Positions 35,064-44,451 of a DNA stretch of 64,000 bases are shown here, in pieces (positions within the stretch are counted from its first letter, which is position 1; the number at the start of each line of letters is the position of its first letter). The DNA lies in assembly GCF_004004565.1 (NCBI RefSeq), contig NZ_SACM01000002.1, forward strand, positions 62,001 to 126,000. The letters run 5' to 3'. Made by a program: the position numbers and the translations under genes. This DNA comes from Inhella crocodyli. GTDB taxonomy: Bacteria > Pseudomonadota > Gammaproteobacteria > Burkholderiales > Burkholderiaceae_C. The notes under the pieces were generated by a model. The model was not told the DNA's origin, searched no databases, and worked only from the letters and a program-made list of their open reading frames with translations.

Positions 35064-35453
35064 TCAGTGCGGCGCCGTGTCGCGGGACTTGAGCATCACC
35101 ATCACCACTTCCAGCAGCCGGGCCGGCGAGAACGGCTTGGTCAAGAAGTAGTTGGCACCGGCGGCCAGCGCAGTCTGCTTGTCGCGCGGCTCCTGGCGGC
35201 TGGTCAACATCAGCGTCAAGGTGCCGCTCAGGCCGGACTCGGCCTGCAGGGCCTGGAGCACGTCCAAGCCGTCCACGTCCCCCGGCATCACCTGGTCCAG
35301 CACGATGAGGTCGGGCCGCAGCGCCCGCGCCAGCTGCAAGGCCAACTGGCCGTTGGGGGCCTCGAACAAGGCGAACCCTGCGTCTTCCAGGGCAAAGCGC
35401 ACTAGGCGCCGGATGTCGGCCTGGTCGTCCACGATGAGGATCTTGGGTTTCAC
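35064..35453 (-). CDS. Single-domain response regulator (CheY-like receiver)
   Basis: A 129-residue stand-alone receiver. Key residues are acidic pair D9/D10 (ILIVDD), phospho-acceptor Asp near 53 (LIVLDQVMPGDVDG), Thr84 and Lys106 (FLTKPF). No output domain follows. It is convergent with amtB and separated by its terminator, and divergent from gshA. No histidine kinase is adjacent, so the pathway cannot be assigned. Confidence 0.88.
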   Translation of the reverse strand: MKPKILIVDDQADIRRLVRFALEDAGFALFEAPNGQLALQLARALRPDLIVLDQVMPGDVDGLDVLQALQAESGLSGTLTLMLTSRQEPRDKQTALAAGANYFLTKPFSPARLLEVVMVMLKSRDTAPH

Positions 35454-35544
35454 GGGCGAAGCATAGTCAGCTTGCAGTTCGTGGCATCGACCCCACTTGC
35501 CCCGTTCCTAGAATGGCCCTAAGCCCCCGAGAAAGCGCCGCCCC

Positions 35545-36852
35545 ATGGTCCCCCACCTGATCACCGCCCTGACGGGCCCCATCAACGAGCTGGAGCAGCG
35601 CATCCTGGAGTCCATGCCGGCCATCGAGCGCTGGTTCCGGCTCGAGTGGATGGAGCACACGCCGCCCTTCTACACCTCGGTGGACGTGCGCAACGCCGGT
35701 TTCAAGTTGGCTCCGGTGGACACCAACCTCTACCCAGGCGGCTTCAACAACCTCACCGACGCCATGCTGCCCTTGGCAGTGCAGGCGGCCATGGCGGCGA
35801 TCGAAAAGATCTGCCCCGAGGCCAAGAACCTGCTCCTGATCCCGGAAAAGCACACCCGCAACACCTTCTACCTGGCCAACGTGGCCACCCTGGTGCGGAT
35901 CTTTCACCAGGCCGGCTTGAACGTGCGCCTGGGCACGCTGGACGAGACCATCACCGCGCCCACGCCCCTCACCCTGGCCGACGGCAGCACCCTGGTGGTG
36001 GAGCCGCTGATTCGCAAGTCCGGCCGGCTGATGCTCAAGGACTTCGACCCCTGCACCATCCTGCTGAACAACGACCTGTCGGGCGGCATTCCCAACATCC
36101 TGAAAAACCTGGAGCAGCAGTACCTGCTGCCGCCGCTGCACGCCGGCTGGGCGGTGCGCCGCAAGAGCCAGCACTTCGCGGCCTACGAAGAAGTGGCCAA
36201 GAAGTTCGCCAAGCTGCTGGGCATGGACCCCTGGCTGCTGAACCCGATGTACGAGCAGTGCGGCAGCGTCGACTTCGCCGAGGGCACGGGCATCGAATGC
36301 GTGCAGAGCCATGCCGATGCCTTGCTGACCAAGATCCGCCGCAAGTACAAGGACTACGGCATCAACGAGAAGCCCTTCGTCATTGTCAAGGCCGACAACG
36401 GCACTTACGGCATGGGCATCATGACCGTGCGCGACGCCAAGGAACTGGACGCGCTGAACCGCCGCACGAAGAACAAGATGTCGGTGGTCAAGGACGGTCA
36501 GCAGGTCAACGAGGTCATCATCCAAGAGGGTGTGCCGACCTACGAGCGCGTCAACGGCGGAGTGGCCGAGCCGGTGGTCTACATGGTCGACCGCTACGTG
36601 GTGGGCGGCTTCTACCGCGTTCACGCCGACCGCGGCATCGACGAGAACCTCAACGCCCCCGGTGCCAGCTTCGTGCCCCTGGCCTTCGCCGAACCGGCCA
36701 GCTTGGCCCGCCCGGGCCAGAAACCGGGGGCCAGCGCGCCCAACCGCTTCTACATGTACGGGGTGGTGGCCCGCCTCGCGATGCTGGCCGCCAGCTACGA
36801 ACTGGAGCGCACCGACCCCAACGCCGAAGAGCGCGAAGGCGTGCCGGCCTGA
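35545..36852 (+). CDS. gshA: Glutamate--cysteine ligase, proteobacterial PF08886 type
   Basis: A 435-residue enzyme that forms gamma-glutamylcysteine, the first step of glutathione synthesis. It belongs to the GshA family first defined in Acidithiobacillus and common in betaproteobacteria, unrelated in sequence to E. coli GshA. Recognisable stretches are FYTSVDVRNAGFKLAPVDTN, LYPGGFNNLTDAM, IPEKHTRNTFYL and IVKADNGTYGMGIM, the last an ATP-grasp-like loop. The stop overlaps the next start by one base (TGATG). Its partner gshB lies 4.7 kb downstream on the same strand. Confidence 0.93.
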   Translation: MVPHLITALTGPINELEQRILESMPAIERWFRLEWMEHTPPFYTSVDVRNAGFKLAPVDTNLYPGGFNNLTDAMLPLAVQAAMAAIEKICPEAKNLLLIPEKHTRNTFYLANVATLVRIFHQAGLNVRLGTLDETITAPTPLTLADGSTLVVEPLIRKSGRLMLKDFDPCTILLNNDLSGGIPNILKNLEQQYLLPPLHAGWAVRRKSQHFAAYEEVAKKFAKLLGMDPWLLNPMYEQCGSVDFAEGTGIECVQSHADALLTKIRRKYKDYGINEKPFVIVKADNGTYGMGIMTVRDAKELDALNRRTKNKMSVVKDGQQVNEVIIQEGVPTYERVNGGVAEPVVYMVDRYVVGGFYRVHADRGIDENLNAPGASFVPLAFAEPASLARPGQKPGASAPNRFYMYGVVARLAMLAASYELERTDPNAEEREGVPA

Positions 36853-37601
36853 TGGGCGCCTGGGCCCGCAGGATCCTGGTGCTGGGTGCCCTGGTGGCGG
36901 GCGCGGGCCTTCGGGCGGCGCCGACCGCGCCCGACCTGGGGGCCCTGCGGGTCTGCGTGGCCGACATGGCCTACCCGCCGTACATCACCTTGGACCTGGC
37001 CCACCCCGGTTTGGCCGAGCGGCGCTTGGTCGAGGCCGGGGCCGCGGTGGGCGTGCGGGTCGAGATCGCCTACCTGCCTATCCGCCGCTGCCACCGCATG
37101 GTGCGCGACGGTGACATGGACCTGGTCTACCTGGCGGCCACCCCGCAAAGCCTGGCCGAGTACCGCTTCCCGCGCACGGCGCAGGGCCAACCCGACCGGG
37201 CGCTGCGCATCGCGCAGGAACTCGTGGTTGTCGTGGTGCGGCGCGCCGATCCGGTCGTTTGGGACGGCAAGCGCTTCGGCCAGCCCCCCGCGCTGGGCAC
37301 GCGGGCCGGGCTGCGCATGGCCCGCGAAGCGGCCGAGCGCCTGGGCCTGGCCGTGGACGACAGTGCCTTCGACGCGGCCCAAGCGCTCCGGAAGCTCCAG
37401 GCCAAGCGGCACGACGCGGTGCTGCTCTTGCAGGCCGACGTCGAGCAACAGGGCACCCTGATGAAAGAACTGGACTTGCTGGCCCTGCCCAAGCCGGCCG
37501 CCACCTTCGACGGCTACATGGCCGCCAGCCCCAAGTTGCACCCGGGTCGCGAGGCCGCCCTGCGGGCTTATTGGAAGGCCCTGCCCCGCTGGAAACCTTG
37601 A
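36852..37601 (+). CDS. Periplasmic solute-binding-like protein
   Basis: A 249-residue protein with signal peptide ([19 protein letters not shown]) and the SBP_bac_3-like fold: [16 protein letters not shown] at the start, a hinge region with [25 protein letters not shown], and a closing [21 protein letters not shown]. No ABC permease or ATPase adjoins, so it may be an orphan binding protein or a sensor-like accessory. It is coupled to gshA by overlap of one base, an unexpected pairing. Ligand unknown. Confidence 0.8.
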   Translation: MGAWARRILVLGALVAGAGLRAAPTAPDLGALRVCVADMAYPPYITLDLAHPGLAERRLVEAGAAVGVRVEIAYLPIRRCHRMVRDGDMDLVYLAATPQSLAEYRFPRTAQGQPDRALRIAQELVVVVVRRADPVVWDGKRFGQPPALGTRAGLRMAREAAERLGLAVDDSAFDAAQALRKLQAKRHDAVLLLQADVEQQGTLMKELDLLALPKPAATFDGYMAASPKLHPGREAALRAYWKALPRWKP

Positions 37602-37618
37602 GCGGGTGTCCCGCGATG

Positions 37619-37641
37619 CCAATGCTGCATTGCAGCATTGG
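37619..37641. repeat. 23-base perfect palindrome upstream of kup
   Basis: Arms of 11 bases, CCAATGCTGCA and TGCAGCATTGG, pair perfectly around one central base. It starts 18 bases after the stop of the solute-binding gene and lies about 70 bases before the preferred kup start. No T-run follows on either strand, so an operator for a dimeric regulator is more likely than a terminator. Confidence 0.6.
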
Positions 37642-37680
37642 GGCCAAACCGGCGCACAATCTCGGCAACTGAACTCCGGC

Positions 37681-37699
37681 GGCACCTCTCCCAGGTGCC
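37681..37699 (+). other. Short hairpin in the kup leader
   Basis: Stem GGCACCT/AGGTGCC with a five-base loop lies 12 bases before the preferred GTG start of kup and overlaps the place where a Shine-Dalgarno would be. It could modulate translation. Confidence 0.35.
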
Positions 37700-37710
37700 G
37701 CTCCTCTTTC

Positions 37711-39603
37711 GTGGGCACTCCCAACTCGGCGGCCAACAGCCGCTCGCCCGCCGCCCTGGCGGCATTGAGCCTGGTCGCACTGGGCGTCGTGTTCGGCGAC
37801 ATCGGCACCAGCCCGCTGTACGCCCTGCGCGAGACCTTTCACGGGGCCCACTTGGCCGTGACGCGGGACAACGTGCTGGGCGTGCTGTCCCTGTTGTTCT
37901 GGACGATGACGGTCGTCGTGTCGTTCAAGTACGTGCTGCTGATCCTGCGCGCCGACAACAACGGCGAAGGCGGCCTGATCGCCATGATGGCCCTGGCCAC
38001 CAACGCCGTGCGGGACAAGCCCGTGCTGCGCCGCCGCTTGATGTTGCTCGGTCTGTTCGGCACGGCCATCTTCTTCGGCGACGCCGTGATCACGCCCGCG
38101 ATGACCGTTTTGGGCGCGGTCGAAGGCATCGACGTGTACGCGCCGGAGTACCACGGGCTCATCTTGCCCGTCACGCTGCTGATCCTCACGGCGCTGTTCG
38201 CCTTCCAGCGCCTGGGCACGGCGGTGGTGGGCAAGGCCTTCGGGCCGATCATGTTGGTGTGGTTCGTGTGCCTGGCCTTGCTGGGCGTGCCGCACATCGC
38301 CGCCAACCCCGATGTGCTGAGCGCGCTGAACCCCGCCTACGCGCTGGACTTCGGCTTGCAGCACCGCTGGATGGCCTTCGTGGCCCTGGGGGCCGCCGTC
38401 CTGGTGGTCACCGGCGGCGAGGCGCTGTACGCCGACCTCGGCCACTTCGGCAAGCGGCCGATTCGTTGGTCTTGGTACGCGTTGGTGATGCCCGCCCTGA
38501 CGCTGAACTACTTCGGGCAGGGCGCCTTGCTGCTGCGCGAGCCCGAGGCCATCAAGAACCCCTTCTACTTGCTGGCGCCGAATTGGGCCGAATTGCCCCT
38601 GTTCGCCCTGGCCACCCTGGCCGCCACGGTGGCCTCGCAGGCGCTCATCACCGCGAGCTTCTCGGTGGCCAAGCAGGCCATGCAGTTGGGCATCCTGCCG
38701 CGCATGCGCATCTGGCACACCTCGGTGAAGGAAACCGGCCAGATCTACGTGCCGGCCATCAACTGGGCCCTGTACGCCTTCGTGGTGGTGGCCGTGGTGT
38801 TTTTCGGCTCCAGCAGCAAGATGGCCGGTGCCTACGGCGTGGCGGTGACGATGGACATGACCATCACCACCGTGCTGACCTTCTTCGTCATCCGCCACGG
38901 TTGGAAGTACCCCTTGGCGCTGTGCATCGCGGCCACGGGCGCCTTCTTTGCCATCGACGTCCTGTTCCTGGCCTCGAACCTGCTGAAGGTGCCCTCGGGC
39001 GGTTGGTTCCCGCTCGCGATTGGCATCTGGTGCTTCACCTTGATGCTCACCTGGAAGCAGGGCCGGCGCTTGATGGCCGACAAGCTGCGCGAGGATGCCA
39101 TCGACTTGAAGAGCTTCCTGCAAGCGGTGTTCGTGAGCCCGCCCACGCGGGTGGAAGGCACGGCGGTGTTCATGTCCAGCGAGGCGGGTGTGACGCCCAA
39201 CGCCCTGCTGCACAACCTGAAGCACAACAAGGTGCTGCACGCGCAGAACCTGTTCGTCACCGTGAAGCACCACGAAGTCCCCTGGATCGGCTTCGACCGC
39301 CGCGTGCAGGTCGAGGCCTTGGGCAACAACTGCTGGCAGGTGAGCCTGCATTTCGGCTTCAAGAACGAGCCCGACGTGCCCGAGGCCCTGCAGCTCTTGA
39401 AGCAGCAAGGCATCGTGCTGGACGACATGGACACGAGCTACTTCCTGAGCCGCGACATCGTCATGCCCACCATCGGCGGTGGCATGGCGCTGTGGCGCGA
39501 AAAGCTGTTCGCCAGCATGCACCGCAACGCCGCGGGCGCGGCCGACTTCCTGCACCTGCCCACCAACCGCGTGGTGGAGTTGGGCTCGAAGGTCGAAATC
39601 TGA
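37711..39603 (+). CDS. kup: Low-affinity potassium transporter Kup
   Basis: A 630-residue K+/H+ symporter. The hallmark first helix is [21 protein letters not shown]. Twelve or so transmembrane helices follow up to about residue 460, with [18 protein letters not shown] and [14 protein letters not shown] as conserved family stretches, then a C-terminal cytoplasmic domain of about 170 residues. GTG at 37711 gives a length close to E. coli Kup; GTG at 37606 is in frame but would place a palindrome and a hairpin inside the coding region. Neither has a good Shine-Dalgarno. Confidence 0.92.
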   Translation: MGTPNSAANSRSPAALAALSLVALGVVFGDIGTSPLYALRETFHGAHLAVTRDNVLGVLSLLFWTMTVVVSFKYVLLILRADNNGEGGLIAMMALATNAVRDKPVLRRRLMLLGLFGTAIFFGDAVITPAMTVLGAVEGIDVYAPEYHGLILPVTLLILTALFAFQRLGTAVVGKAFGPIMLVWFVCLALLGVPHIAANPDVLSALNPAYALDFGLQHRWMAFVALGAAVLVVTGGEALYADLGHFGKRPIRWSWYALVMPALTLNYFGQGALLLREPEAIKNPFYLLAPNWAELPLFALATLAATVASQALITASFSVAKQAMQLGILPRMRIWHTSVKETGQIYVPAINWALYAFVVVAVVFFGSSSKMAGAYGVAVTMDMTITTVLTFFVIRHGWKYPLALCIAATGAFFAIDVLFLASNLLKVPSGGWFPLAIGIWCFTLMLTWKQGRRLMADKLREDAIDLKSFLQAVFVSPPTRVEGTAVFMSSEAGVTPNALLHNLKHNKVLHAQNLFVTVKHHEVPWIGFDRRVQVEALGNNCWQVSLHFGFKNEPDVPEALQLLKQQGIVLDDMDTSYFLSRDIVMPTIGGGMALWREKLFASMHRNAAGAADFLHLPTNRVVELGSKVEI

Positions 39604-39616
39604 CCGGGCGCCGCTG

Positions 39617-40771
39617 GTGGGCCTGACGCGACGCGACCTGCCGGCCCTCGTGGCGGGGGCCGTGGTCGTGCTGGTGGGATTCACGAGCTCGGTCGCCTTG
39701 GTGTTCCAGGCGGCCCAGGCCGTGGGGGCGAACGCCGCGCAAACCGCCTCCTGGCTGTGGGCCTTGGGCCTGGGCATGGCGTTCACCTCGATCGGCTTCA
39801 GCTGGCGTTACCGGCAGCCCGTGCTCATCGCCTGGAGCACGCCGGGGGCGGCCTTGATCGCGGCCAGCCAGGGGGTGAGCTTGCCGGCCGCCACAGGCGC
39901 CTTTTTGCTGTGCGGCCTGCTGATCGCCGTGGCCGGTTACAGCGGCGCCTTCGCCCGGCTCATGGACCGCATCCCGGTCGGCATCGCCAGCGCCTTGCTC
40001 GCCGGCGTGCTCGCCCGCTTCGGCCTGGACGCCGTGCGCGCCACCCCCGATGCGTCGCTGCTGGTTGGCGCCATGCTGTTGACCTACTTGTGGGGGCGCC
40101 GCGCGCTGCCGCGCTGGACGGTGCCCGCCGTGCTGGCGGTGGGCCTGGTCGGCGCGGTGGCCTTGGGCCTGGTTCGCCCGCTCGCGTTCGAGGGCGGTTG
40201 GGGCGCCGCCCCGGTACTGGTGCGGCCGACCTGGGACCCGGCCGTGCTCATTGGGCTGGGCTTGCCCTTGTTCGTCGTGACCATGGCCTCGCAGAACCTG
40301 CCGGGTGTCGCCGCCATGCGCGCGGGCGGCGTCAACGTGCCGCTGTCGCCCGTGATCGGTGGCACGGGCTTGGCCACCCTGCTCTTGGCGCCCTTCGGGG
40401 GCTACGCGCTGAACCTGTCGGCCATCACCGCCGCCATCGTGATGAGCCCGGAAGCCCATGAGGACCCCCAGCGGCGTTGGCTCGCTGCCGTCGCGGCCGG
40501 CGTGCTGTACGGCGGGGTGGGCCTGCTGGGCGCGGCCGTGGTGGGCGTGTTCGCCGCGCTGCCCAAGGCCTTGGTGCTGGCCGTGGCGGCGCTGGCTTTG
40601 CTGGGCAGCATCGGCAACGGATTGGCAGCGGCGCTGGCCGACGCACGAGAACGCGACGCAGCCGCCTTGACCTTTTTGGTCACTTTGTCGGGGGTGACCG
40701 TGGCCGGCATCGGGGCTCCCTTTTGGGCCGTGCTGGCGGGCGGGCTCGCGTTCGTGCTCAGGCCACGTTGA
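39617..40771 (+). CDS. BenE family transporter (benzoate/H+ symporter-like)
   Basis: A 384-residue membrane protein of about twelve helices. The family is recognised from LVGFTSSVALVFQAAQAVGAN at the start, TPGAALIAASQGVSLP and the paired half-helix regions, and the long LPLFVVTMASQNLPGVAAMRA segment. BenE-type proteins take up aromatic acids in some bacteria, but no benzoate-degradation gene is in the window. The start is probably GTG at 39617, 13 bases after kup; the ribosome site is weak. The 3' end overlaps the convergent amidotransferase gene by 14 bases. Confidence 0.85.
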   Translation: MGLTRRDLPALVAGAVVVLVGFTSSVALVFQAAQAVGANAAQTASWLWALGLGMAFTSIGFSWRYRQPVLIAWSTPGAALIAASQGVSLPAATGAFLLCGLLIAVAGYSGAFARLMDRIPVGIASALLAGVLARFGLDAVRATPDASLLVGAMLLTYLWGRRALPRWTVPAVLAVGLVGAVALGLVRPLAFEGGWGAAPVLVRPTWDPAVLIGLGLPLFVVTMASQNLPGVAAMRAGGVNVPLSPVIGGTGLATLLLAPFGGYALNLSAITAAIVMSPEAHEDPQRRWLAAVAAGVLYGGVGLLGAAVVGVFAALPKALVLAVAALALLGSIGNGLAAALADARERDAAALTFLVTLSGVTVAGIGAPFWAVLAGGLAFVLRPR

Positions 40772-41534
40772 TCGGGTGCTCGGTGGTGCGACCGTCGGCG
40801 TGCAGGCACAGCGCGGCACCGGGGTTCAGCGCGGTCCAGCCCTCGGGGTCGCCCTCCAGGGGCTCGCTGGCCACCATCTGACCGTAGTCGGCGCGGTGGT
40901 GGTAGAGCGTCGGCGGGCGGTCGTCGCTGGCCCAGCGGAAGGCGAACACGTCGTCGCCATCGGCCAGGGCGGCCGAGAAGCGCAGGGGGTCGGGGATCTG
41001 CGCCTCGCGCATCAGGGTTCGGACCTCGCCGAGCACCTGGCTGACCGCCTCGACCGGGCCGAAGCCGTTGACGATGCGCTCGACGATCAGCAGGAACAGC
41101 AGTTCCGAGTCGGTCGCCCCGCGGCGCTGGTGCCACAGGGTGTCGGGCAGTTGCGCTTCCAACTGCCGCCGCACCAAGCCAAAGCCGCCCACTTGCCCGT
41201 TGTGCATGAACAAGAAGGTGCTGGTGGCGAAGGGGTGGCAGTTGCTCAACGCGATGCCGCCGCCCGTGGCCGCGCGGACGTGGGCAAAGAACAGGTGCGA
41301 TCGCACGTGGGCCGCCAAGGCGCGCAGGTTCTCGTCGCTCCAGGCCGGCGTGACCTGGCGGTACACGCCCGGGGTATCGCGGTCGCCGTACCAGCCCACG
41401 CCAAAGCCATCGCCGTTGGTGACCATCTTGGCCTCCTCGGCGCGCAGGCTCTGGCGCACCAGGGAGTGCTTGGGGCGGCAGACCAAGTCTTCCAAGTAAA
41501 TGGGGTCGCCGCGGTAGGCCAGGAATCGACACAT
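40758..41534 (-). CDS. Class II glutamine amidotransferase (YafJ/EgtC-like)
   Basis: A 258-residue Ntn-hydrolase. The catalytic Cys is residue 2 after Met removal (MCRFLAYRGDPIYLEDLV), with NGDGFGVGWYG and the oxyanion-loop region SNCHPFATSTFLFMHNGQVGG conserved. No synthase domain is attached, so it acts alone on a gamma-glutamyl or glutamine-like amide. It is divergent from gshB by 55 bases; EgtC relatives cleave gamma-glutamyl amides, so a link to gamma-glutamyl chemistry is attractive but unproven. Confidence 0.87.
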   Translation of the reverse strand: MCRFLAYRGDPIYLEDLVCRPKHSLVRQSLRAEEAKMVTNGDGFGVGWYGDRDTPGVYRQVTPAWSDENLRALAAHVRSHLFFAHVRAATGGGIALSNCHPFATSTFLFMHNGQVGGFGLVRRQLEAQLPDTLWHQRRGATDSELLFLLIVERIVNGFGPVEAVSQVLGEVRTLMREAQIPDPLRFSAALADGDDVFAFRWASDDRPPTLYHHRADYGQMVASEPLEGDPEGWTALNPGAALCLHADGRTTEHPINVA

Positions 41535-41589
41535 GGCCCCGAGTGTGCGGCGTGCCAAACTGGTCGGCCACCGCAAACACCCTGACGCC

Positions 41590-42561
41590 ATGGACTTTCT
41601 CGTCGTTGCCGACCCGTTCAGCACGTTCAAGACCCACAAGGACAGCACCTTCGCCATGCTGCGCGAGGCCGCCCGCCGCGGCCACCACCTGTGGGTGTGC
41701 GAGCCCTGGCAGCTGCGCAGCGAACCGGGGCATGGCGTTCGCGTCACGCCCACCCGCCTGCACCTGAGCCTGGACGCCCTCAACAGCCACGCCGGCCAGC
41801 ACGTGCCCGACTGGGTGCAGGCCGCCGAAGACGCCACGCGCCGCCTGGCCGACTTCGACGCCGTGCTGATGCGCAAGGACCCCCCCTTTGACGCCGAGTA
41901 CGTCTACGCCACGCACCTGCTGAGCCAGGCCGAGCGCGAGGGTGCGAAGGTCTTCAACCGCCCGGCGGCCTTGCGCGAGCACCCCGAAAAACTCGCCATC
42001 CTCGAGTTCCCGCAGTTCACGGCGCCCACCCTGGTCAGCCGCGACATGGCGGCGCTGCGCGCCTTCCATGCCGAGCAGCAGGACTTGATCTTCAAGCCCT
42101 TGGACGGCATGGGCGGCATGGGCATCTTCCGCGTCAAGGCCGACGCGCTGAACCTCGGCGCCATCCTGGAGCAGCTGACCCGCGATGGCACGCAAACCAT
42201 CATGGCGCAGCGCTACTTGCCGCAGATCAGCGAGGGCGACAAGCGCGTGCTCTTGATCGATGGTGTGCCCGTCTCGCACGCGCTGGCGCGCATCCCGCAA
42301 GGCGGCGAGGTGCGGGGCAACCTGGCCGCCGGCGGCAAGGGCGTGGCCTTGCCGCTGACGCCGCGCGAGCGCGAGATCGCCGAATTCCTCGGCCCCATCC
42401 TGGCGGCACGGGGCCTGCTGCTGGTGGGCCTGGACGTGATCGGCGGGCACCTGACCGAGATCAACGTCACCAGCCCGACCTGCTTCCAAGAGATCAGCGC
42501 CCAGGCGGGCGTGGATGTGGCGGCCTTGTTCGTCGACGCGCTGGAGCGCCACCTGGGCTGA
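41590..42561 (+). CDS. gshB: Glutathione synthetase
   Basis: A 323-residue ATP-grasp enzyme that adds Gly to gamma-glutamylcysteine. Family stretches are FLVVADPFSTFKTHKDSTFAML at the start, VLMRKDPPFDAEYVYATHLL, FKPLDGMGGMGIFRV (ATP-binding loop) and VGLDVIGGHLTEINVTSPTC near the end. ATG at 41590 gives the standard N-terminus. Together with gshA it completes glutathione synthesis in this window. The ABC-F gene follows after 24 bases. Confidence 0.95.
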   Translation: MDFLVVADPFSTFKTHKDSTFAMLREAARRGHHLWVCEPWQLRSEPGHGVRVTPTRLHLSLDALNSHAGQHVPDWVQAAEDATRRLADFDAVLMRKDPPFDAEYVYATHLLSQAEREGAKVFNRPAALREHPEKLAILEFPQFTAPTLVSRDMAALRAFHAEQQDLIFKPLDGMGGMGIFRVKADALNLGAILEQLTRDGTQTIMAQRYLPQISEGDKRVLLIDGVPVSHALARIPQGGEVRGNLAAGGKGVALPLTPREREIAEFLGPILAARGLLLVGLDVIGGHLTEINVTSPTCFQEISAQAGVDVAALFVDALERHLG

Positions 42562-42585
42562 AGCGCCCAGGGACAATGGGTGTCT

Positions 42586-44451
42586 ATGGCCCTGTTGTCC
42601 CTCTCCCAAGCCCACCTGGCCTACGGCCACTGGCCGCTGCTCGACGCGGCAGATTTGTCCCTGGAGGCTGGCGAGCGCGTCGGCCTGATCGGCCGCAACG
42701 GCAGCGGCAAGAGCAGCCTGCTCAAAGTGCTCGCCGGGTTGGAGAAGCTCGACGACGGTCTGCTGCAACGCGAAAAGGGCGTGCGCATCGTCTACGTGCC
42801 GCAAGAGCCCGTCTTCGAGCGCAACGCCACGGTGTTCGAGGCCGTGTCCGAGGGCGTGGCCGAGGCCCGCGACCTGCGGGCCCGCTTCGAGGCGCACGCC
42901 GAGGGCGACGACCTCGACGCCCTCCAAACCCGCATCGAGCAGCTCGGCGGCTGGACCTGGGAGCAGCGCGTGGACGAGGCCTTGCACCGCCTGGCCCTGG
43001 ACGGCGACCGGCCGGTGGCCGAGCTCAGCGGCGGCTACAAGAAGCGCGTGGCCTTGGCCCAGGCCTTGGTGGCCCAGCCCGAGGTGCTGCTGCTGGACGA
43101 GCCGACCAACCACCTGGACCTGGACGCCATCCTCTGGCTGGAAGAGCTGCTGAAGAACTTCGAAGGCAGCCTGCTGGTCATCACCCACGACCGCGCCTTC
43201 TTGGACGCGGTGTGCACCCGCATCGTCGAGCTGGACCGCGGCCAGCTGCGCGGCTACCCCGGCAACTTCGCCGCCTTCGAGGCCGCCAAGCAGCGCGAGC
43301 TGGAGAACGAGGCCCTGGCCAACGCCCGCGCCGACAAGCTGCTGGCGCAAGAAGAGGTGTGGATCCGCAAGGGCGTGGAAGCGCGCCGCACGCGCTCGGT
43401 GGCGCGCATCGCCCGGCTGGTGAAGCTGCGCGAGGAGCACGCCCAGCGCCGCAACCTGCAGGGCAAGGCACAGCTGCAGGTGGAGGTGGGCGAGCGCAGC
43501 GGCAAGCTGGTGGCCGAGCTGGACAACGTGCGCAAGGCCTTTGGCGAGCGCGTGATCGTCGACGGCCTGACCGCCACCTTCCTGCGCGGCGACAAGGTCG
43601 GCCTGATCGGCCCCAACGGCGCGGGCAAGACCACGCTGCTCAAACTCATCCTGGGCGAGCTGACGCCCGACAGCGGCCGCCTGCAAACCGGGACGCGCCT
43701 GACCGTGGCGCATTTCGACCAGATGCGCGCCGGCCTCGACTTGGACGCCACCCTGGCCGACACCATCAGCCCGGGCTCCGAGTTCGTGGAGGTCGGCGGC
43801 CAGCGCCAGCACGTCAACAGCTACATGGTGAACTTCCTGTTCAGCCCGGCGCGCGCCAACAGCCCCGTGCGCACGCTCAGCGGTGGCGAGCGCAACCGCC
43901 TGCTGCTGGCCCGCTTGTTCGCCCGCCCAGCCAACGTGCTGGTGCTGGACGAGCCGACCAACGACCTGGACATCGAAACGCTCGACCTGCTGGAGGAGAT
44001 GCTGATCGACTACCCCGGCACGGTGTTCTTGGTCAGCCACGACCGCCGCTTCCTGGACCGCGTGGTGACCAGCACCCTGGTGCACGAGGGACCGGGGCGC
44101 TGGCGCGAGTTCGAGGGCAGCGTGCAAGACTGGTTGACCCAGTCGGCCCGCGCCGCCGCGGCCGACAAGGCCGCGAAGAAGGCCGAACCGCCGCCGGCGC
44201 CCGCTGCGGCACCCGTCGCGCCGGCGGCGCCCAAGCGCAAGCTCAGCTACAAGGAGCAGCGCGAGTTGGAGGCCTTGCCTAGCCAGATCGCTGCGCTGGA
44301 GGCCGAACAGGCCCAGCTGCAAGCCCTGCTCAACGGCAGCGAGCTGTACACGCAAGGCGCGGCCCGCATCGCCGAGGTCACCGCGCGGGCGGGGGCCATC
44401 GACGACGAACTGCTCGCCTTGCTCGAGCGCTGGGAAGCGCTCGGCGGCTGA
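42586..44451 (+). CDS. uup: ABC-F family ATPase, Uup-type
   Basis: A 621-residue cytoplasmic protein with two ABC domains and no membrane part. Domain 1 has GRNGSGKSS, LSGGYKKRVALAQAL and LLLDEPTNHLD; domain 2 has GPNGAGKTT, LSGGERNRLLLARLF and VLDEPTNDLD. The inter-domain linker has a basic helix (RKGVEARRTRSVARIARL). A C-terminal extension starts with an Ala/Pro/Lys-rich stretch and ends in a coiled coil (YKEQRELEALPSQIAALEAEQ), the Uup hallmark used for DNA or ribosome binding. ATG 42586 is preferred over GTG 42580. The stop abuts the convergent receiver gene. Confidence 0.92.
   Translation: MALLSLSQAHLAYGHWPLLDAADLSLEAGERVGLIGRNGSGKSSLLKVLAGLEKLDDGLLQREKGVRIVYVPQEPVFERNATVFEAVSEGVAEARDLRARFEAHAEGDDLDALQTRIEQLGGWTWEQRVDEALHRLALDGDRPVAELSGGYKKRVALAQALVAQPEVLLLDEPTNHLDLDAILWLEELLKNFEGSLLVITHDRAFLDAVCTRIVELDRGQLRGYPGNFAAFEAAKQRELENEALANARADKLLAQEEVWIRKGVEARRTRSVARIARLVKLREEHAQRRNLQGKAQLQVEVGERSGKLVAELDNVRKAFGERVIVDGLTATFLRGDKVGLIGPNGAGKTTLLKLILGELTPDSGRLQTGTRLTVAHFDQMRAGLDLDATLADTISPGSEFVEVGGQRQHVNSYMVNFLFSPARANSPVRTLSGGERNRLLLARLFARPANVLVLDEPTNDLDIETLDLLEEMLIDYPGTVFLVSHDRRFLDRVVTSTLVHEGPGRWREFEGSVQDWLTQSARAAAADKAAKKAEPPPAPAAAPVAPAAPKRKLSYKEQRELEALPSQIAALEAEQAQLQALLNGSELYTQGAARIAEVTARAGAIDDELLALLERWEALGG

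Noticed and set aside
40402-44355. A 1317-codon reverse frame across the BenE, gshB and ABC-F genes
   Set aside because: Frame lacks recognisable domains and overlaps four well-supported genes, including the amidotransferase in another reverse frame.
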